Below are positions 44,541 through 53,173 of a DNA stretch of 64,000 nt, piece after piece. The position numbers and the translations under genes are program-made. This stretch comes from Bisbaumannia salifodinae (lineage in GTDB: Bacteria > Pseudomonadota > Gammaproteobacteria > Pseudomonadales > Halomonadaceae). The notes under the pieces were generated by a model. That model made no database searches, was not told the DNA's origin, and saw nothing but the letters and a program-made list of their open reading frames with translations. The stretch lies in NCBI RefSeq assembly GCF_039522585.1, contig NZ_BAAADR010000010.1. The stretch is one strand, 5' to 3'. Numbering within the stretch: position 1 is the stretch's first letter; each line of letters opens with the position of its first letter.

Positions 44541-45755
44541 GTGGTTGAACAAGAGGGAGAACTGTTCGGGGCAGGGGAGCCATTACTGGCATTGGAGTCG
44601 CTAGCACGGGGCGGGGAAGTGCTTCCTGAGGCTCCCGAGGGCGTCTCGACGGGCGTCCATATCGGTGCCGAGAGCGATATCGAGGCGGTGGGCCTATGGC
44701 TCACCGAGTATCGGGCCAGCCCCCAGACCTGGCGTGCCTATCGCCGCGAGGCGGAGCGGCTGCTGCTGTGGCTCGATGAGCAGGGGCTGCGCCTAAAGAA
44801 GGTGCGTCGGGAGCATCTCGACGCCTTCGAGGCCTTCCTCGGCGATCCGCGCCCCCAGGAGGCGTGGATCGGGCCGCCGCGCTCGCGGCGCTCGCCCGAG
44901 TGGCGACCCTTTCGCGGCCCATTGTCGCCGGCCAGCCGTCGCCAGAGCCTGGTGATCCTCCAGGGACTCTTCGCCTGGCTGGCGGAGGCGGGCTGGGTCG
45001 CCCATAACCCCTTCCGGTTGATGCGCGACAAGCGCCGCCGCCTGGACAATCGCCAGACCAGCATCGAGCGCTACCTGGAGCGGCCCCTCTGGGCCTGGTT
45101 CTGGGCGTGGCTCAATCGCCCGCCGGCGGAGCCCGCCACGCCACGCCAGCGCTTCGAGTGGCAGCGCCGGCGGTTCGTCTTCGGTTTCGCCTACCTGCTG
45201 GCCCCGCGGATCGCCGAGATCAGCGGCGCCCGCATGGGCGACTTTCGGCGTCGGGAGGGGCGCTGGTGGTGGGAAGTGATCGGCAAGGGGAGCAAGCGGG
45301 CGGTGATCCCGGTGCCGCCGGATATGCTCGACCTGCTTGGCGACTGGCGAGCCCAGTTGGGGCTGCCCCCCGAGCCGCTACCGGAGGAAGACGAGCCGCT
45401 CCTGCGTAGCCTGGACGGGCGCCGCGGCCTGGGTGACAACCGGCTTTATCGGCTGATACGCGAGAGCTTCGCGGCGGGGGCCGAGGCCCTGGAGGCCCAG
45501 GGGGATCCGCTGGGCGCCCGCCAGTTGCGTCGCGCCACCCCTCACTGGCTGCGCCACACCGCCCTGACCCACCAGGCCCAGGCCGGCGTGGAGCTGCGCT
45601 ACCTGGCGGCCACGGCGCGGCATGCCCGCCTGGACACCACAGCCCGCTACCTGCATGCCGAGGCCGAGGAGTGGCATCGCCAGCAGGCGCGCCATGGGCT
45701 CGACCAGAAACAGGATAACCCAGGCCAGGGCAGGGCGGACGAGCCGGGGGAGTAG
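44541..45755 (+). CDS. XerC-like tyrosine recombinase
   Basis: The 404-residue protein has a SAM-like core-binding domain (about 50-165) and a catalytic domain with the full set: Arg in APRIAEIS, Lys in GKGSKRAVI, HWLRH, His in ARHARLD and Tyr in TARYLHAE. It is longer than XerC/XerD (about 300) and is not next to att-like repeats or other mobile genes. The start is GTG 44541 after GGGAG. Its codon use matches the host chromosome. The target site is unknown. Confidence 0.85.
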   Translation: MVEQEGELFGAGEPLLALESLARGGEVLPEAPEGVSTGVHIGAESDIEAVGLWLTEYRASPQTWRAYRREAERLLLWLDEQGLRLKKVRREHLDAFEAFLGDPRPQEAWIGPPRSRRSPEWRPFRGPLSPASRRQSLVILQGLFAWLAEAGWVAHNPFRLMRDKRRRLDNRQTSIERYLERPLWAWFWAWLNRPPAEPATPRQRFEWQRRRFVFGFAYLLAPRIAEISGARMGDFRRREGRWWWEVIGKGSKRAVIPVPPDMLDLLGDWRAQLGLPPEPLPEEDEPLLRSLDGRRGLGDNRLYRLIRESFAAGAEALEAQGDPLGARQLRRATPHWLRHTALTHQAQAGVELRYLAATARHARLDTTARYLHAEAEEWHRQQARHGLDQKQDNPGQGRADEPGE

Positions 45756-45791
45756 CCTGTATAATGGGGCCATAACCCGCGAGGAGTTTCC

Positions 45792-46217
45792 ATGAGCATC
45801 GACACCACCGCCGAACAGGCGCAGCAGGAGCTGCTGGAAGAGTTCGAACTGTTCGATAACTGGATGGATCGCTACCAGTACATTATCGACCTGGGCAAGC
45901 AGCTGCCCGATTTCCCCGACGAGTGGAAGCGTGACGAGCACAAGATCCAGGGCTGTCAATCCAATGTGTGGATGCGCCACCGGCTGGAGGAAGGGCGCCT
46001 GCACTTCGACGCCATTTCCGACGCCGCCATCGTCTCGGGGCTGATCGCCGTGCTGCTGCGCATCTACAGCGACCGTCCGCCGGCGGAGATCCGCGACACC
46101 CAGCCCGACTTCCTCGCCGCCCTGGGGCTCGACAAGCATCTGTCGCCGACCCGCAGCAACGGCCTGCATGCCATGCTGGGACGCATCTATGAGGTGGCCG
46201 AGCGGGCCGCCGCCTGA
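45792..46217 (+). CDS. sufE: cysteine desulfurase activator SufE
   Basis: The 141-residue protein has the sulfur-accepting cysteine in KIQGCQSNVW (Cys55) and the family pattern LLEEFELFDNWMDRYQYIIDLG. It takes sulfur from SufS or CsdA for cluster assembly. No suf genes are adjacent, so it may be the CsdE-like paralogue. AGGAG lies just upstream, and TATAAT at 45760-45765 may be its -10. Confidence 0.92.
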   Translation: MSIDTTAEQAQQELLEEFELFDNWMDRYQYIIDLGKQLPDFPDEWKRDEHKIQGCQSNVWMRHRLEEGRLHFDAISDAAIVSGLIAVLLRIYSDRPPAEIRDTQPDFLAALGLDKHLSPTRSNGLHAMLGRIYEVAERAAA

Positions 46218-46250
46218 ATTCTGGCCTTATCAAGTGAGCAACGATACCGG

Positions 46251-46619
46251 CTAGGCCTCGGCGTATTGCTGCGCAGGCGCTCTGCGTTGCCGCTCCCGGG
46301 CCAGGATCGCCTCGGCATCCAGGTCGGCGATGGCGCCTTCGGCGGGGATCTCTCCGGCCAGCCGCAGGGCCTGGTAACGCCCACAGCAGACCCGCAGGAA
46401 GGAGGCGAAACCGCCCTGGTCATGGCCGGCCTCGTCGCACTCCCGGGAGAGCCGGCCGATAAGCCGAGCGAGACTATGGCCATCGCGGCGGGCGATCTCC
46501 TCCAGCACCTCCCAGTAGAAGCGCTCCAGGCGCACGCTGGTGGACACCCCGTCCAGGCGCAGCGAGCGGGTCTGCGCCTCCCATAGACTCGGATCGGCAC
46601 CAATAAAGAGTCTGCACAT
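46251..46619 (-). CDS. ribbon-helix-helix domain protein
   Basis: The 122-residue protein starts MCRLFIGADPSLWEAQTRSL, then VSTSVRLERFYWEVLEEIAR, a ribbon-helix-helix fold, and ends with a variable tail (about 95-122). Such RHH_4-like proteins are probably small DNA-binding regulators; the target is unknown. It stands between sufE (convergent) and the DJ-1/PfpI gene. Confidence 0.75.
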   Translation of the reverse strand: MCRLFIGADPSLWEAQTRSLRLDGVSTSVRLERFYWEVLEEIARRDGHSLARLIGRLSRECDEAGHDQGGFASFLRVCCGRYQALRLAGEIPAEGAIADLDAEAILARERQRRAPAQQYAEA

Positions 46620-46693
46620 GTCACTTGCCTCCCTTGCTGGTGGGCCAAGGCCACCAGAATGGCGCCCCTGGCCCGGTGACACAAGGGGAGCGC

Positions 46694-47275
46694 TCAGGGG
46701 GCGAGCCGCGCCCCCAGCGCGGCCATAAATTGCGCCAGCCAGTCGGGATGGGCGGGCCAGGCCGGCGCGGTGACCAGGCGGCCATCGGTAACGGCGGCAT
46801 CCACGGCGATATCGGCATAGTGACCGCCGGCGAGCTCCACCTCGGGACGGCAGGCCGGGTAGGCGGCACAGCGCCGCCCCTCCAGCACCCTGGCGGCGGC
46901 CAACAGCTGGGCGCCGTGACAGATCGCCGCCACCGGCTTGTCGGTGTCGAAGAAGTGGCGCACCAGGGCGATGACCTTCTCGTTCAAGCGCAGGTACTCC
47001 GGGGCGCGTCCACCGGGAATCACCAAGCCGTCATAATCGTCCGCCGTCACGCCGGCGAAATCGGCATTGAGGGCAAAGCGGTGGCCGGGCTTCTCGGTAT
47101 AGGTCTGGTCGCCTTCGAAGTCGTGGATGGCGGTGGCCACGGTGTCACCGGCGACCTTGTCGGGGCAGACCGCATCGACCCGATAGCCCACCGCCTGCAG
47201 GGCCTGGAAGGGCACCATAATCTCGTAGTCCTCGACGAAATCTCCACACAACAGCAGCAGTCGTTTGGCAGACAT
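46694..47275 (-). CDS. DJ-1/PfpI family protein
   Basis: The 193-residue protein has the class I glutamine-amidotransferase-like fold of DJ-1/PfpI, with the nucleophile cysteine in VAAICHGAQLL (about residue 117) and GLVIPGGRAPEYLR. Members act as proteases, deglycases or chaperones; which applies is unclear. It is a single leftward gene. Confidence 0.85.
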   Translation of the reverse strand: MSAKRLLLLCGDFVEDYEIMVPFQALQAVGYRVDAVCPDKVAGDTVATAIHDFEGDQTYTEKPGHRFALNADFAGVTADDYDGLVIPGGRAPEYLRLNEKVIALVRHFFDTDKPVAAICHGAQLLAAARVLEGRRCAAYPACRPEVELAGGHYADIAVDAAVTDGRLVTAPAWPAHPDWLAQFMAALGARLAP

Positions 47276-47398
47276 GGCGTCACTCCTCTTGGCTATCTTG
47301 TGATGGGATTCTCCGGCGCACGCGGAGGGAATCACTCTGGCATAGTGATGAGCGGGTGAGGTGGTAGCGGGCTACTACAGGGCGGCGAGGGGAGGGGC

Positions 47399-47758
47399 TT
47401 AGTGGTGGCGGCAGGCGTCGTCGCGGGGACGAAAGTGCTCATCGAGCTCGGGATCCTCGCGACACAGCCGCTCGCTTGGCCCGCCGGGCACCGGGTCGAT
47501 GCCCCCCTCGGCGCCGGGGTGACAGCGCAGGATACGCCGCAGGGCGAGCCAGCCGCCCGCGAGGGGGCCATGCACCCGCAGGGCTTCCACCGTGTAGTGG
47601 GAACAGGTGGGCCAGTAGCGGCAGCGGGGGCCCAGCAGGGGGCTGATGCCCCACTGGTAGATGCGCACCAGGCCGATCATTAGCCCGCCCAGCAAGCGGC
47701 TTGCCGGGTCAATCAGGCCGCGTGACAGCGCGGCGAGCCCACCGGCCAGGCGGTGCAT
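47399..47758 (-). CDS. yidD: membrane protein insertion efficiency factor YidD
   Basis: The 119-residue protein contains ISPLLGPRCRYWPTCSHYTVEAL and RRILRCHPGAEGG, diagnostic of YidD, with three conserved cysteines. It sits at the membrane and helps YidC. An N-terminal extension of 26 residues and a His-rich tail make it longer than most. ATG 47758 follows the hisI stop by one base, so the genes are coupled; Met27 (47680) is a possible start. It is away from its usual rnpA-yidC setting. Confidence 0.85.
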   Translation of the reverse strand: MHRLAGGLAALSRGLIDPASRLLGGLMIGLVRIYQWGISPLLGPRCRYWPTCSHYTVEALRVHGPLAGGWLALRRILRCHPGAEGGIDPVPGGPSERLCREDPELDEHFRPRDDACRHH

Positions 47759-47759
47759 C

Positions 47760-48206
47760 TTACGCCTTGCCCTTGGCGTAGAGGGCGTCGGGGTCGATCA
47801 GCGGCTCACTGGCGATGCGCGCCTGATCGGCATCCAGGGTCACGTAGAAGCAGTGGCGGCGTCCGGTGTGGCAGGCGGGGCCGGTCTGCTCGACCTGCAG
47901 CAGCAGGGTATCGCCGTCACAGTCCAGGGCGGCGGCCTTGAGGTGCTGCTGCTGACCGGAGGTCTCGCCCTTGCGCCACAGCTTGCCCCGGGAGCGTGAC
48001 CAGTAGCAGACCCGCCCGCTGCGCAGGGTTTCTTCCAGGGCCTCGCGGTTCATCCAGGCCATCATCAACACCTCGCCGCTGTCGTGCTGCTGGGCGATGG
48101 CGGGGATCAGGCCGGCCTCATTCCAGGCCACGGCATCCAGCAGCCGCGCGGTCGACTCGGTGGTGTCCAGGGGGGCGCGCTCCAGCGCCTTGAAAAGCTC
48201 GCTCAT
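47760..48206 (-). CDS. hisI: phosphoribosyl-AMP cyclohydrolase HisI
   Basis: The 148-residue protein has GEVLMMAWMNREALEETL, CYWSRSRGKLWRKGETSG and zinc cysteines in ALDCDGD, ACHTGRRHC. It opens the purine ring in histidine synthesis. It is a stand-alone HisI, without the HisE domain found in E. coli. It lies between zur and yidD on the same strand; the 39-base gap to zur allows co-transcription. Confidence 0.95.
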   Translation of the reverse strand: MSELFKALERAPLDTTESTARLLDAVAWNEAGLIPAIAQQHDSGEVLMMAWMNREALEETLRSGRVCYWSRSRGKLWRKGETSGQQQHLKAAALDCDGDTLLLQVEQTGPACHTGRRHCFYVTLDADQARIASEPLIDPDALYAKGKA

Positions 48207-48245
48207 GGGATTCTCATGATTAGGATGGGGTGGGCGGCGATGGGG

Positions 48246-48725
48246 CTAACCCTGACTCGCCTCCAGGGTCGGCGCCTCCTCGGCCCTGGCGTGGCGGCAA
48301 TCGTCGCAGCTGCCCAGCAGCTCGATGGTCTGGCGCTCGACGCGGAAGCCCAGTTCCCGGGCGCGGCCCGCCAGTTGGGCATCGAGATCATCCAGATGCA
48401 GCTCCTCGACGCGGCCGCAGTGGCGGCAGATCAATAGCTGGAAGCCATGGGCATGCTCCGGGCAAGGGCAGGCCACATAGGCATTCAGGGACTCGATGCG
48501 ATGCACCAGGCCCTGCTCGATCAGAAAGTCGAGGGCCCGATAGACGGTGGGCGGACGCGCCGCCGCATGCTCCAGGGCGAGCCGATCCAGCAGGTCGTAG
48601 GCCTTCAGGCCACCCGGGGAGTCGGCGATCAATGCCAGCACGCGGCGCCGGATGGGCGTGAAGCGTACGCCTCTGGTCTGGCACTGCTGCTCGGCCCGCT
48701 CGAGCAGTTGTCGGGAATGGGGCAT
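48246..48725 (-). CDS. zur: zinc uptake regulator Zur (Fur family)
   Basis: The 159-residue protein has the Fur-family winged helix (FTPIRRRVLALIADSPGGLKAY, about 21-43, and RPPTVYRALDFLIEQGLVHR) and the two structural CxxC pairs ICRHCGRVEEL and GSCDDCRHA. The HAHGFQLLICRHC layout and lack of the Fur HHHD box favour Zur. It represses zinc uptake genes when zinc is plentiful; none is adjacent. Confidence 0.85.
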   Translation of the reverse strand: MPHSRQLLERAEQQCQTRGVRFTPIRRRVLALIADSPGGLKAYDLLDRLALEHAAARPPTVYRALDFLIEQGLVHRIESLNAYVACPCPEHAHGFQLLICRHCGRVEELHLDDLDAQLAGRARELGFRVERQTIELLGSCDDCRHARAEEAPTLEASQG

Positions 48726-48804
48726 GAAAAACTGTCCTGTCGATACCAGTCAACAGTCTACCAGAGGCGGGACGCCCCGACAGCCTGGCGGCGGCTGTCG
48801 GGGT

Positions 48805-48846
48805 GGCACCGTACCGGGCGCCGGAAGCCCGGAGCGACGGGCGAAG
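48805..48846. repeat. diverged copy of the ATP-grasp gene 3' end
   Basis: 42 bases match 48876-48917, the last codons of the ATP-grasp gene, at 37 of 42 positions with an offset of 71. This copy lies just beyond the stop codon and even keeps the reading frame in translation. Confidence 0.75.
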
Positions 48847-48868
48847 GCCGCCCGTTCGGGCGACGGAG

Positions 48869-49882
48869 TCAGGCCGGCACCGTGCTGGGCTCCGGCAGCT
48901 CGGAGCGACGGGCGAAGTGGTGCTGGGCGAAGGCCACTCGCTCGGCCACCGAGACCCCGGCCGGTTGCCGTTCGATCAGGTCCAGGCGTTCACGCAGGCC
49001 CTCGCCATTGGCCATCTGAATCGCCAGGCCGGGACGGGCATTGAGCTCCAGCAGCATGGGGCCATGGCGCCGGTCGAGCACCATATCGGTGCCCAGGTAA
49101 CCGAGACCGGTCATCTCATAGCAGCCGGCGGCCAGGGTCAGCAGGGTCGTCCAACTGGGGATCCTCAGGCTGGCCAGCTCATGCCCGGTGTCCGGGTGGC
49201 TGGCCTGCGGGCGGTCGAACTGGACCCCGCGCAGTGCCGTGCCGCTGGCGATATCCAGGCCCACCCCCACGGCGCCCTGGTGGAGGTTGGCCTTGCCATC
49301 CGAGGCCGCGGTGGAGAGGCGCATCATGGCCATCACCGGGTAGCCGCGAAAGACGATGACGCGGATGTCCGGCACCCCCTCGTAGGTGTATTCGGTGAGG
49401 GACTCCTCGAAATGGATTAGATCCTCGATCACCGCCACGTCCGGCGAGCCGCCCAGGGAGTAGAGGCCGGAGAGAATATTGGAGACATGCCGCTCCAGGT
49501 CTTCGCGACTCAGGTGGGCACCGCTGGGCTTCACGTAGGCCTCACCATCGCGCCCCTCGATGACCAGAATACCCTTGCCGCCGCTGCCCTTGGCGGGCTT
49601 GATCACGAAGCCCGGCCGCTCTTCGACCAAGGCCGCCACCTGCTTGACGCCGAACTGGGTGGTCACGGTACCGATCAGTGCCGGGGTGGTGATGCCATAC
49701 CGCTCCGCCAGGAGCTTGGTCTTGAGCTTGTCGTCCACCAGCGGGTAGAGATGGCGATCATTGTAGCGGCCGATATAGCGGATATTCCGGCGGTTCATGC
49801 CGATGATGCCCTTGGCCCTCAGGCGACCGGGGCTGGTCCAGGCCAACGCCCAGCTCAGCAGGCTCGAGGTCGACGCCGTCAT
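48869..49882 (-). CDS. RimK-related ATP-grasp alpha-L-glutamate ligase-like protein
   Basis: The 337-residue protein is an ATP-grasp ligase. It starts with a hydrophobic segment, then GIIGMNRRNIRYIGRYN, GFVIKPAKGSGGKGILVIEG (phosphate loop region) and LLELNARPGLAIQ (metal ligands). It is close to the glutamate-ligase-like family that occurs with inactive transglutaminase and retropepsin-like genes. It presumably forms a peptide bond with glutamate. ATG 49882 is preceded by GGAGG. Its 3' end is duplicated downstream. Confidence 0.88.
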   Translation of the reverse strand: MTASTSSLLSWALAWTSPGRLRAKGIIGMNRRNIRYIGRYNDRHLYPLVDDKLKTKLLAERYGITTPALIGTVTTQFGVKQVAALVEERPGFVIKPAKGSGGKGILVIEGRDGEAYVKPSGAHLSREDLERHVSNILSGLYSLGGSPDVAVIEDLIHFEESLTEYTYEGVPDIRVIVFRGYPVMAMMRLSTAASDGKANLHQGAVGVGLDIASGTALRGVQFDRPQASHPDTGHELASLRIPSWTTLLTLAAGCYEMTGLGYLGTDMVLDRRHGPMLLELNARPGLAIQMANGEGLRERLDLIERQPAGVSVAERVAFAQHHFARRSELPEPSTVPA

Positions 49883-49884
49883 GA

Positions 49885-51390
49885 TCAATCCTCCGCCGCC
49901 GGCTTGAAGCGGCGCAGCTCCAGCAAGCGGTAGCCGGTGTAGTTACCCGCCAGCAGGATCAGCGACATCAGCACCAGCTGCAGCCCCAGGAAGTTGAAGG
50001 TGACATGGCGGATCCAGGGATTGTTCATGGCCAGGTAGGCCAGTACCGCGGTGAGCAGGCTGCCGCCGCCCTGGATCAGCACTTCCTTGGGGCCTTCCTC
50101 CTCCCACAGGATCGACATCCGCTCGATGGTCCAGGCGAGGATGATCATCGGGAAGAAGGTGATGGTCAGGCCGGCATTGAGGCCGAAGCGGTAGGAGAGC
50201 ACCGAGAAGATGGAGATGATGGCGATGACCGTGATGATCACCGCCGACACTCTCGCCACCAATAGCAAGTTGAGATGGGAGAGATAACTGCGAATCACCA
50301 GGCCCACGGCCACCACCAGCAGGAAGCCGATCAGGCCGGTAAGCAGGCTGGTCTGAATAAAGGCCAGGGCGATCAGCACCGGCATAAAGGTGCCGGAGGT
50401 CTTGATCCCCACCAGGATGCGCAGGAGCACCACCACCAGGGCGCCGATGGGAATCAGCAGGATGGTCTGGAACAGCGCCTGCTCCTCCAGGGGCAGACTA
50501 TGGATGGAGAAGTTGAGCAGGGTATCGTCGGCCAGTTGGCTGCGCACCGCCGAGGCCGCCGGCTGGTTGTGGGTGAGCATCGAGAAGCTGACCCGGGAGT
50601 TGCTGCCGCCCTGGACTTCCAGCACGGCCTGGCCGGCGGTCTCCCAGAGCAGCAGGTCATCGGGGCGTCCCTGTTCGCCCGTCTCCGGCTGGAAGAGCGC
50701 CCAATCATCGCCATCGAAGACCTGGATCCAGGAGGAGAGGTTCTGGCGGCGGCGACCGTCCTCCAGGTATAGCCCGCTGACTTCCCGGGCGGCGATGCCC
50801 GCCTCATTGAGCAAGCGTACCAGCAGGGGCGCTCGCTCGAACTGGGTGAGCAGCAGCCGGGCATTCTCGCCCTGGCGCTCGCCGGACATGTCGCGGATCA
50901 ATTCCCGGGCGAAGGTATGCGGCGAGGCGCTGCGCGCCCAGGCGCGCTCGATCACCTGACGCGCCGCGGTATCGAAGGGGCGTTCCCAGAGAATCTGGCG
51001 GGGCAGGGCCGGTGGCTCCTGCAGGGGACCACGAGCGTCGGGGGCCGTCAGCATCTGTACCGTATAGTAGAGCTGCTGGGGGCCGCTGGCCTCGCGAATG
51101 GTCCATTGGGCACGGCGCCCCCCGTTCTCTTCGCGAAACGCCAGGCCATAGCCGGAGGAGGCGGTATGTTCGGTGAGCAGGCGATAGCCCTGCTGATGGT
51201 CCGGCAGGGCCATGTCCACGATCACCGGCTCGCCCCGGGCGGTGAGATTGATCTGGGCCTCGATCTCCCATACCTGGCGCTGCTCGCCGGGGAACCAGGG
51301 CACGTCGAATTGCAGATGGCGGTGCAGGCTGAGACCGATGCCGACCAGCATCAGCAGGCTCACCAGCAGATAGAAGGGCAGTCGCGACAT
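49885..51390 (-). CDS. inactive transglutaminase fused to 7-TM domain
   Basis: The 501-residue protein has an N-terminal membrane helix, a periplasmic transglutaminase-like domain (about 150-260, with ASPHTFARELIRD and NEAGIAAREVSGLYLEDG) and seven C-terminal membrane helices (about 285-490). A catalytic cysteine is not visible, so the domain is taken as inactive and perhaps peptide-binding. It stands between the ligase and protease genes and may pass their product across or along the membrane. ATG 51390 follows an AGGAAG site. Confidence 0.85.
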   Translation of the reverse strand: MSRLPFYLLVSLLMLVGIGLSLHRHLQFDVPWFPGEQRQVWEIEAQINLTARGEPVIVDMALPDHQQGYRLLTEHTASSGYGLAFREENGGRRAQWTIREASGPQQLYYTVQMLTAPDARGPLQEPPALPRQILWERPFDTAARQVIERAWARSASPHTFARELIRDMSGERQGENARLLLTQFERAPLLVRLLNEAGIAAREVSGLYLEDGRRRQNLSSWIQVFDGDDWALFQPETGEQGRPDDLLLWETAGQAVLEVQGGSNSRVSFSMLTHNQPAASAVRSQLADDTLLNFSIHSLPLEEQALFQTILLIPIGALVVVLLRILVGIKTSGTFMPVLIALAFIQTSLLTGLIGFLLVVAVGLVIRSYLSHLNLLLVARVSAVIITVIAIISIFSVLSYRFGLNAGLTITFFPMIILAWTIERMSILWEEEGPKEVLIQGGGSLLTAVLAYLAMNNPWIRHVTFNFLGLQLVLMSLILLAGNYTGYRLLELRRFKPAAED

Positions 51391-51470
51391 GGCGGAGGCT
51401 TCCTTATGCATCCCGGCCGGGGGCAGGGCCACGGCCGGGGAATTAACGCGGGTCAGGCGACTTCAAACGC

Positions 51471-52340
51471 CTAGAGTTCGCTGTCGTCCTGGTCCAACGC
51501 CTCGTCGGCGGCGGCCTCATCGGCGGGACGCCCGCCGGCGTATTCCGGCCGGGGGTGCAGATAGCTCTCGGCCACATCGATCACCGCGATATCCATCATG
51601 AAACGGCGCCCCAACAGGACCGGATAATTGAGGTGACTACGATCATTGAGGGTGAACTCCACCGGCTGGCGGATCGGCCCCAGGGTCATCAGCAGGCTCA
51701 CCACCGGGCGGGAATTGCTACCGACGGCCTGCAGAATCCGCACCCGGCGCTCCACCGGGGCCTCGATCCAGGCATCCCGCACGCCATCCACCACCACGTC
51801 ATCCTCGTTGAGCCCCAGCTTGAAGCGCACCCAGTCCTGGCCGTCCCGCTCGAAGGGCGTGATCTCCCGGGCGGACAGGGAGGAGGTATTGGCACCGGAA
51901 TCCACCCGTGCCTTGAGGTAGGTGCCCACTTCCGGCAGACCGACCCATTCCGCGCGCCCCAGTACCTGCATGCCATCCAGCTGCGAACTGTCGACTCCCT
52001 CGCACTGGGTGATCGGTCGAGGCGGCGCCTCGCGGCGATCCAGGGCATCCTGCATCTCGTGCAGGCGGTCTCCCAGCACGCGAATATCGGCCAGCAGGTA
52101 GCGGCCCAGTCGGGCCTGGCGATCCTGCCAATCCAGCCGAGTCTCGCAACGCTCCACCAGCCGCGACTCCAGGGACGCGATACGTGTCTCGAAGGCCTCG
52201 GCGCTGACGGGCGGCGGCCCGGGATCGGGAGCCGGCTGCTGGGCGCAGCCACCGAGCAGCAGGGAGAGGCCAATCCCGGCCAGGCCCAACCGGGTCGACG
52301 AGGAGAAAGGCGGGCGTCGAAATCGCGGCGAAGAGAACAT
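51471..52340 (-). CDS. retropepsin-like aspartic protease lipoprotein
   Basis: The 289-residue protein has a lipoprotein signal with lipobox LLGGC (Cys about 32), a coiled stretch (about 45-100) and a C-terminal domain with RVDSGANTSSLSA (the D-S-G-A motif of retropepsin-like aspartic proteases) and VLLGRRFMMDIAVIDV. Annotated relatives are often called ATP-dependent zinc proteases, a doubtful name. It begins the triad. ATG 52340 is chosen because it gives the lipoprotein signal. Confidence 0.85.
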   Translation of the reverse strand: MFSSPRFRRPPFSSSTRLGLAGIGLSLLLGGCAQQPAPDPGPPPVSAEAFETRIASLESRLVERCETRLDWQDRQARLGRYLLADIRVLGDRLHEMQDALDRREAPPRPITQCEGVDSSQLDGMQVLGRAEWVGLPEVGTYLKARVDSGANTSSLSAREITPFERDGQDWVRFKLGLNEDDVVVDGVRDAWIEAPVERRVRILQAVGSNSRPVVSLLMTLGPIRQPVEFTLNDRSHLNYPVLLGRRFMMDIAVIDVAESYLHPRPEYAGGRPADEAAADEALDQDDSEL

Positions 52341-52681
52341 GAGTCGGAAATGTGTCCTATATACGGGGCGTACCGTTTCGTTGGGGCTGCGATGGTTGCG
52401 GATAATACGAAGCGCCGGGCGCGGCTGTCCATGCCTGCGCGAGGAGAGACACTCAAGACGTTCTGATCGGTGTCGGCGTCTCCCGGAAACGGCGACCACA
52501 TCATGACAGAGCGGCGAGGCCTGTCAATGCGCGGGGGGAATGGGGGGGGCGTTAAGCGGTCAGGATGATCTTGCGGGAGAGTCGCTGGCAGATACGATTT
52601 AACATAATATACATTATGCGAACTATTAGAGTGACCTAAACCCCGCCGACCGTAGCCCGATCCTTGGACGAGATGCACAAC
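52341..52681. other. promoter region of the triad, no gene seen
   Basis: The gap of 389 bases between ectC and the protease gene has no convincing frame. It holds the palindrome CATAATATACATTATG (52603-52618), an AT-rich patch that could contain the triad promoter, and then long GC-rich leader DNA up to the start codon. Other palindromes are short. Confidence 0.5.
52603..52618. promoter_or_regulatory. candidate operator upstream of the triad
   Basis: CATAAT and ATTATG form a perfect 6-bp inverted repeat around ATAC, in the only AT-rich patch of the ectC-protease gap. It lies about 265 bases upstream of the protease start. It may overlap a promoter; the regulator is unknown. Confidence 0.4.
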
Positions 52682-52705
52682 GCCCCCGACATGACTGCCG
52701 GGGGC
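52682..52705 (-). terminator. ectABC terminator hairpin
   Basis: GCCCCCG pairs with CGGGGGC around a ten-base loop, about 25 bases after the ectC stop. The T run is weak, so some readthrough toward the triad is possible. Confidence 0.55.
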
Positions 52706-52729
52706 TCCAATGACTCACCGCCCTCGTTC

Positions 52730-53146
52730 TTAAAGCGGCTGGCTATCGTTGGCCTCGTCGTCCGCCGGCGCATAGGAGCCGTCCTCGCGGTGCACCTCCT
52801 TGCCGGTCAGTCCCGGGGTGAAGACGCAGGCCAGGTGCATGGTCTTGGAGGCACGCAGCAGGTGTTCATCGTGCTGGTCGAGGATATAGATATCGCCCGG
52901 CTTGATCGGCCAGATCTTGCCGTCGGCCAGGGTCTCCACCTCGCCTTCACCCTCGATGCAGTAGACCGCCTCGAAGTGGTGCTTGTAGTGGATATGGGTC
53001 TCGGTCCCTTCATAGATGCGGGTGATATGAAAGGAACAGTTGCCGCCATCCTCGGCCAGGCTCAGGCGGGTGCTGTCCCAGTTGCCGTTCTCGGCCTTGA
53101 CCAGGCGATCGCTCTTGCGAGCTTCTTCGAGATTGCGAACGATCAT
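52730..53146 (-). CDS. ectC: L-ectoine synthase
   Basis: The 138-residue cupin closes N-gamma-acetyl-diaminobutyrate into ectoine, the last step of the pathway. It starts MIVRNLEEARKSDRLVKAEN and has HYKHHFEAVYCIEGEGEVE with the metal-site Glu and Tyr, and IKPGDIYILDQHDEHLLRA. Length fits EctC (about 130-137). It is last in ectABC, 78 bases after ectB. Confidence 0.97.
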   Translation of the reverse strand: MIVRNLEEARKSDRLVKAENGNWDSTRLSLAEDGGNCSFHITRIYEGTETHIHYKHHFEAVYCIEGEGEVETLADGKIWPIKPGDIYILDQHDEHLLRASKTMHLACVFTPGLTGKEVHREDGSYAPADDEANDSQPL

Positions 53147-53173
53147 GGAGAAATCCTCATGCTGTGACGATGA

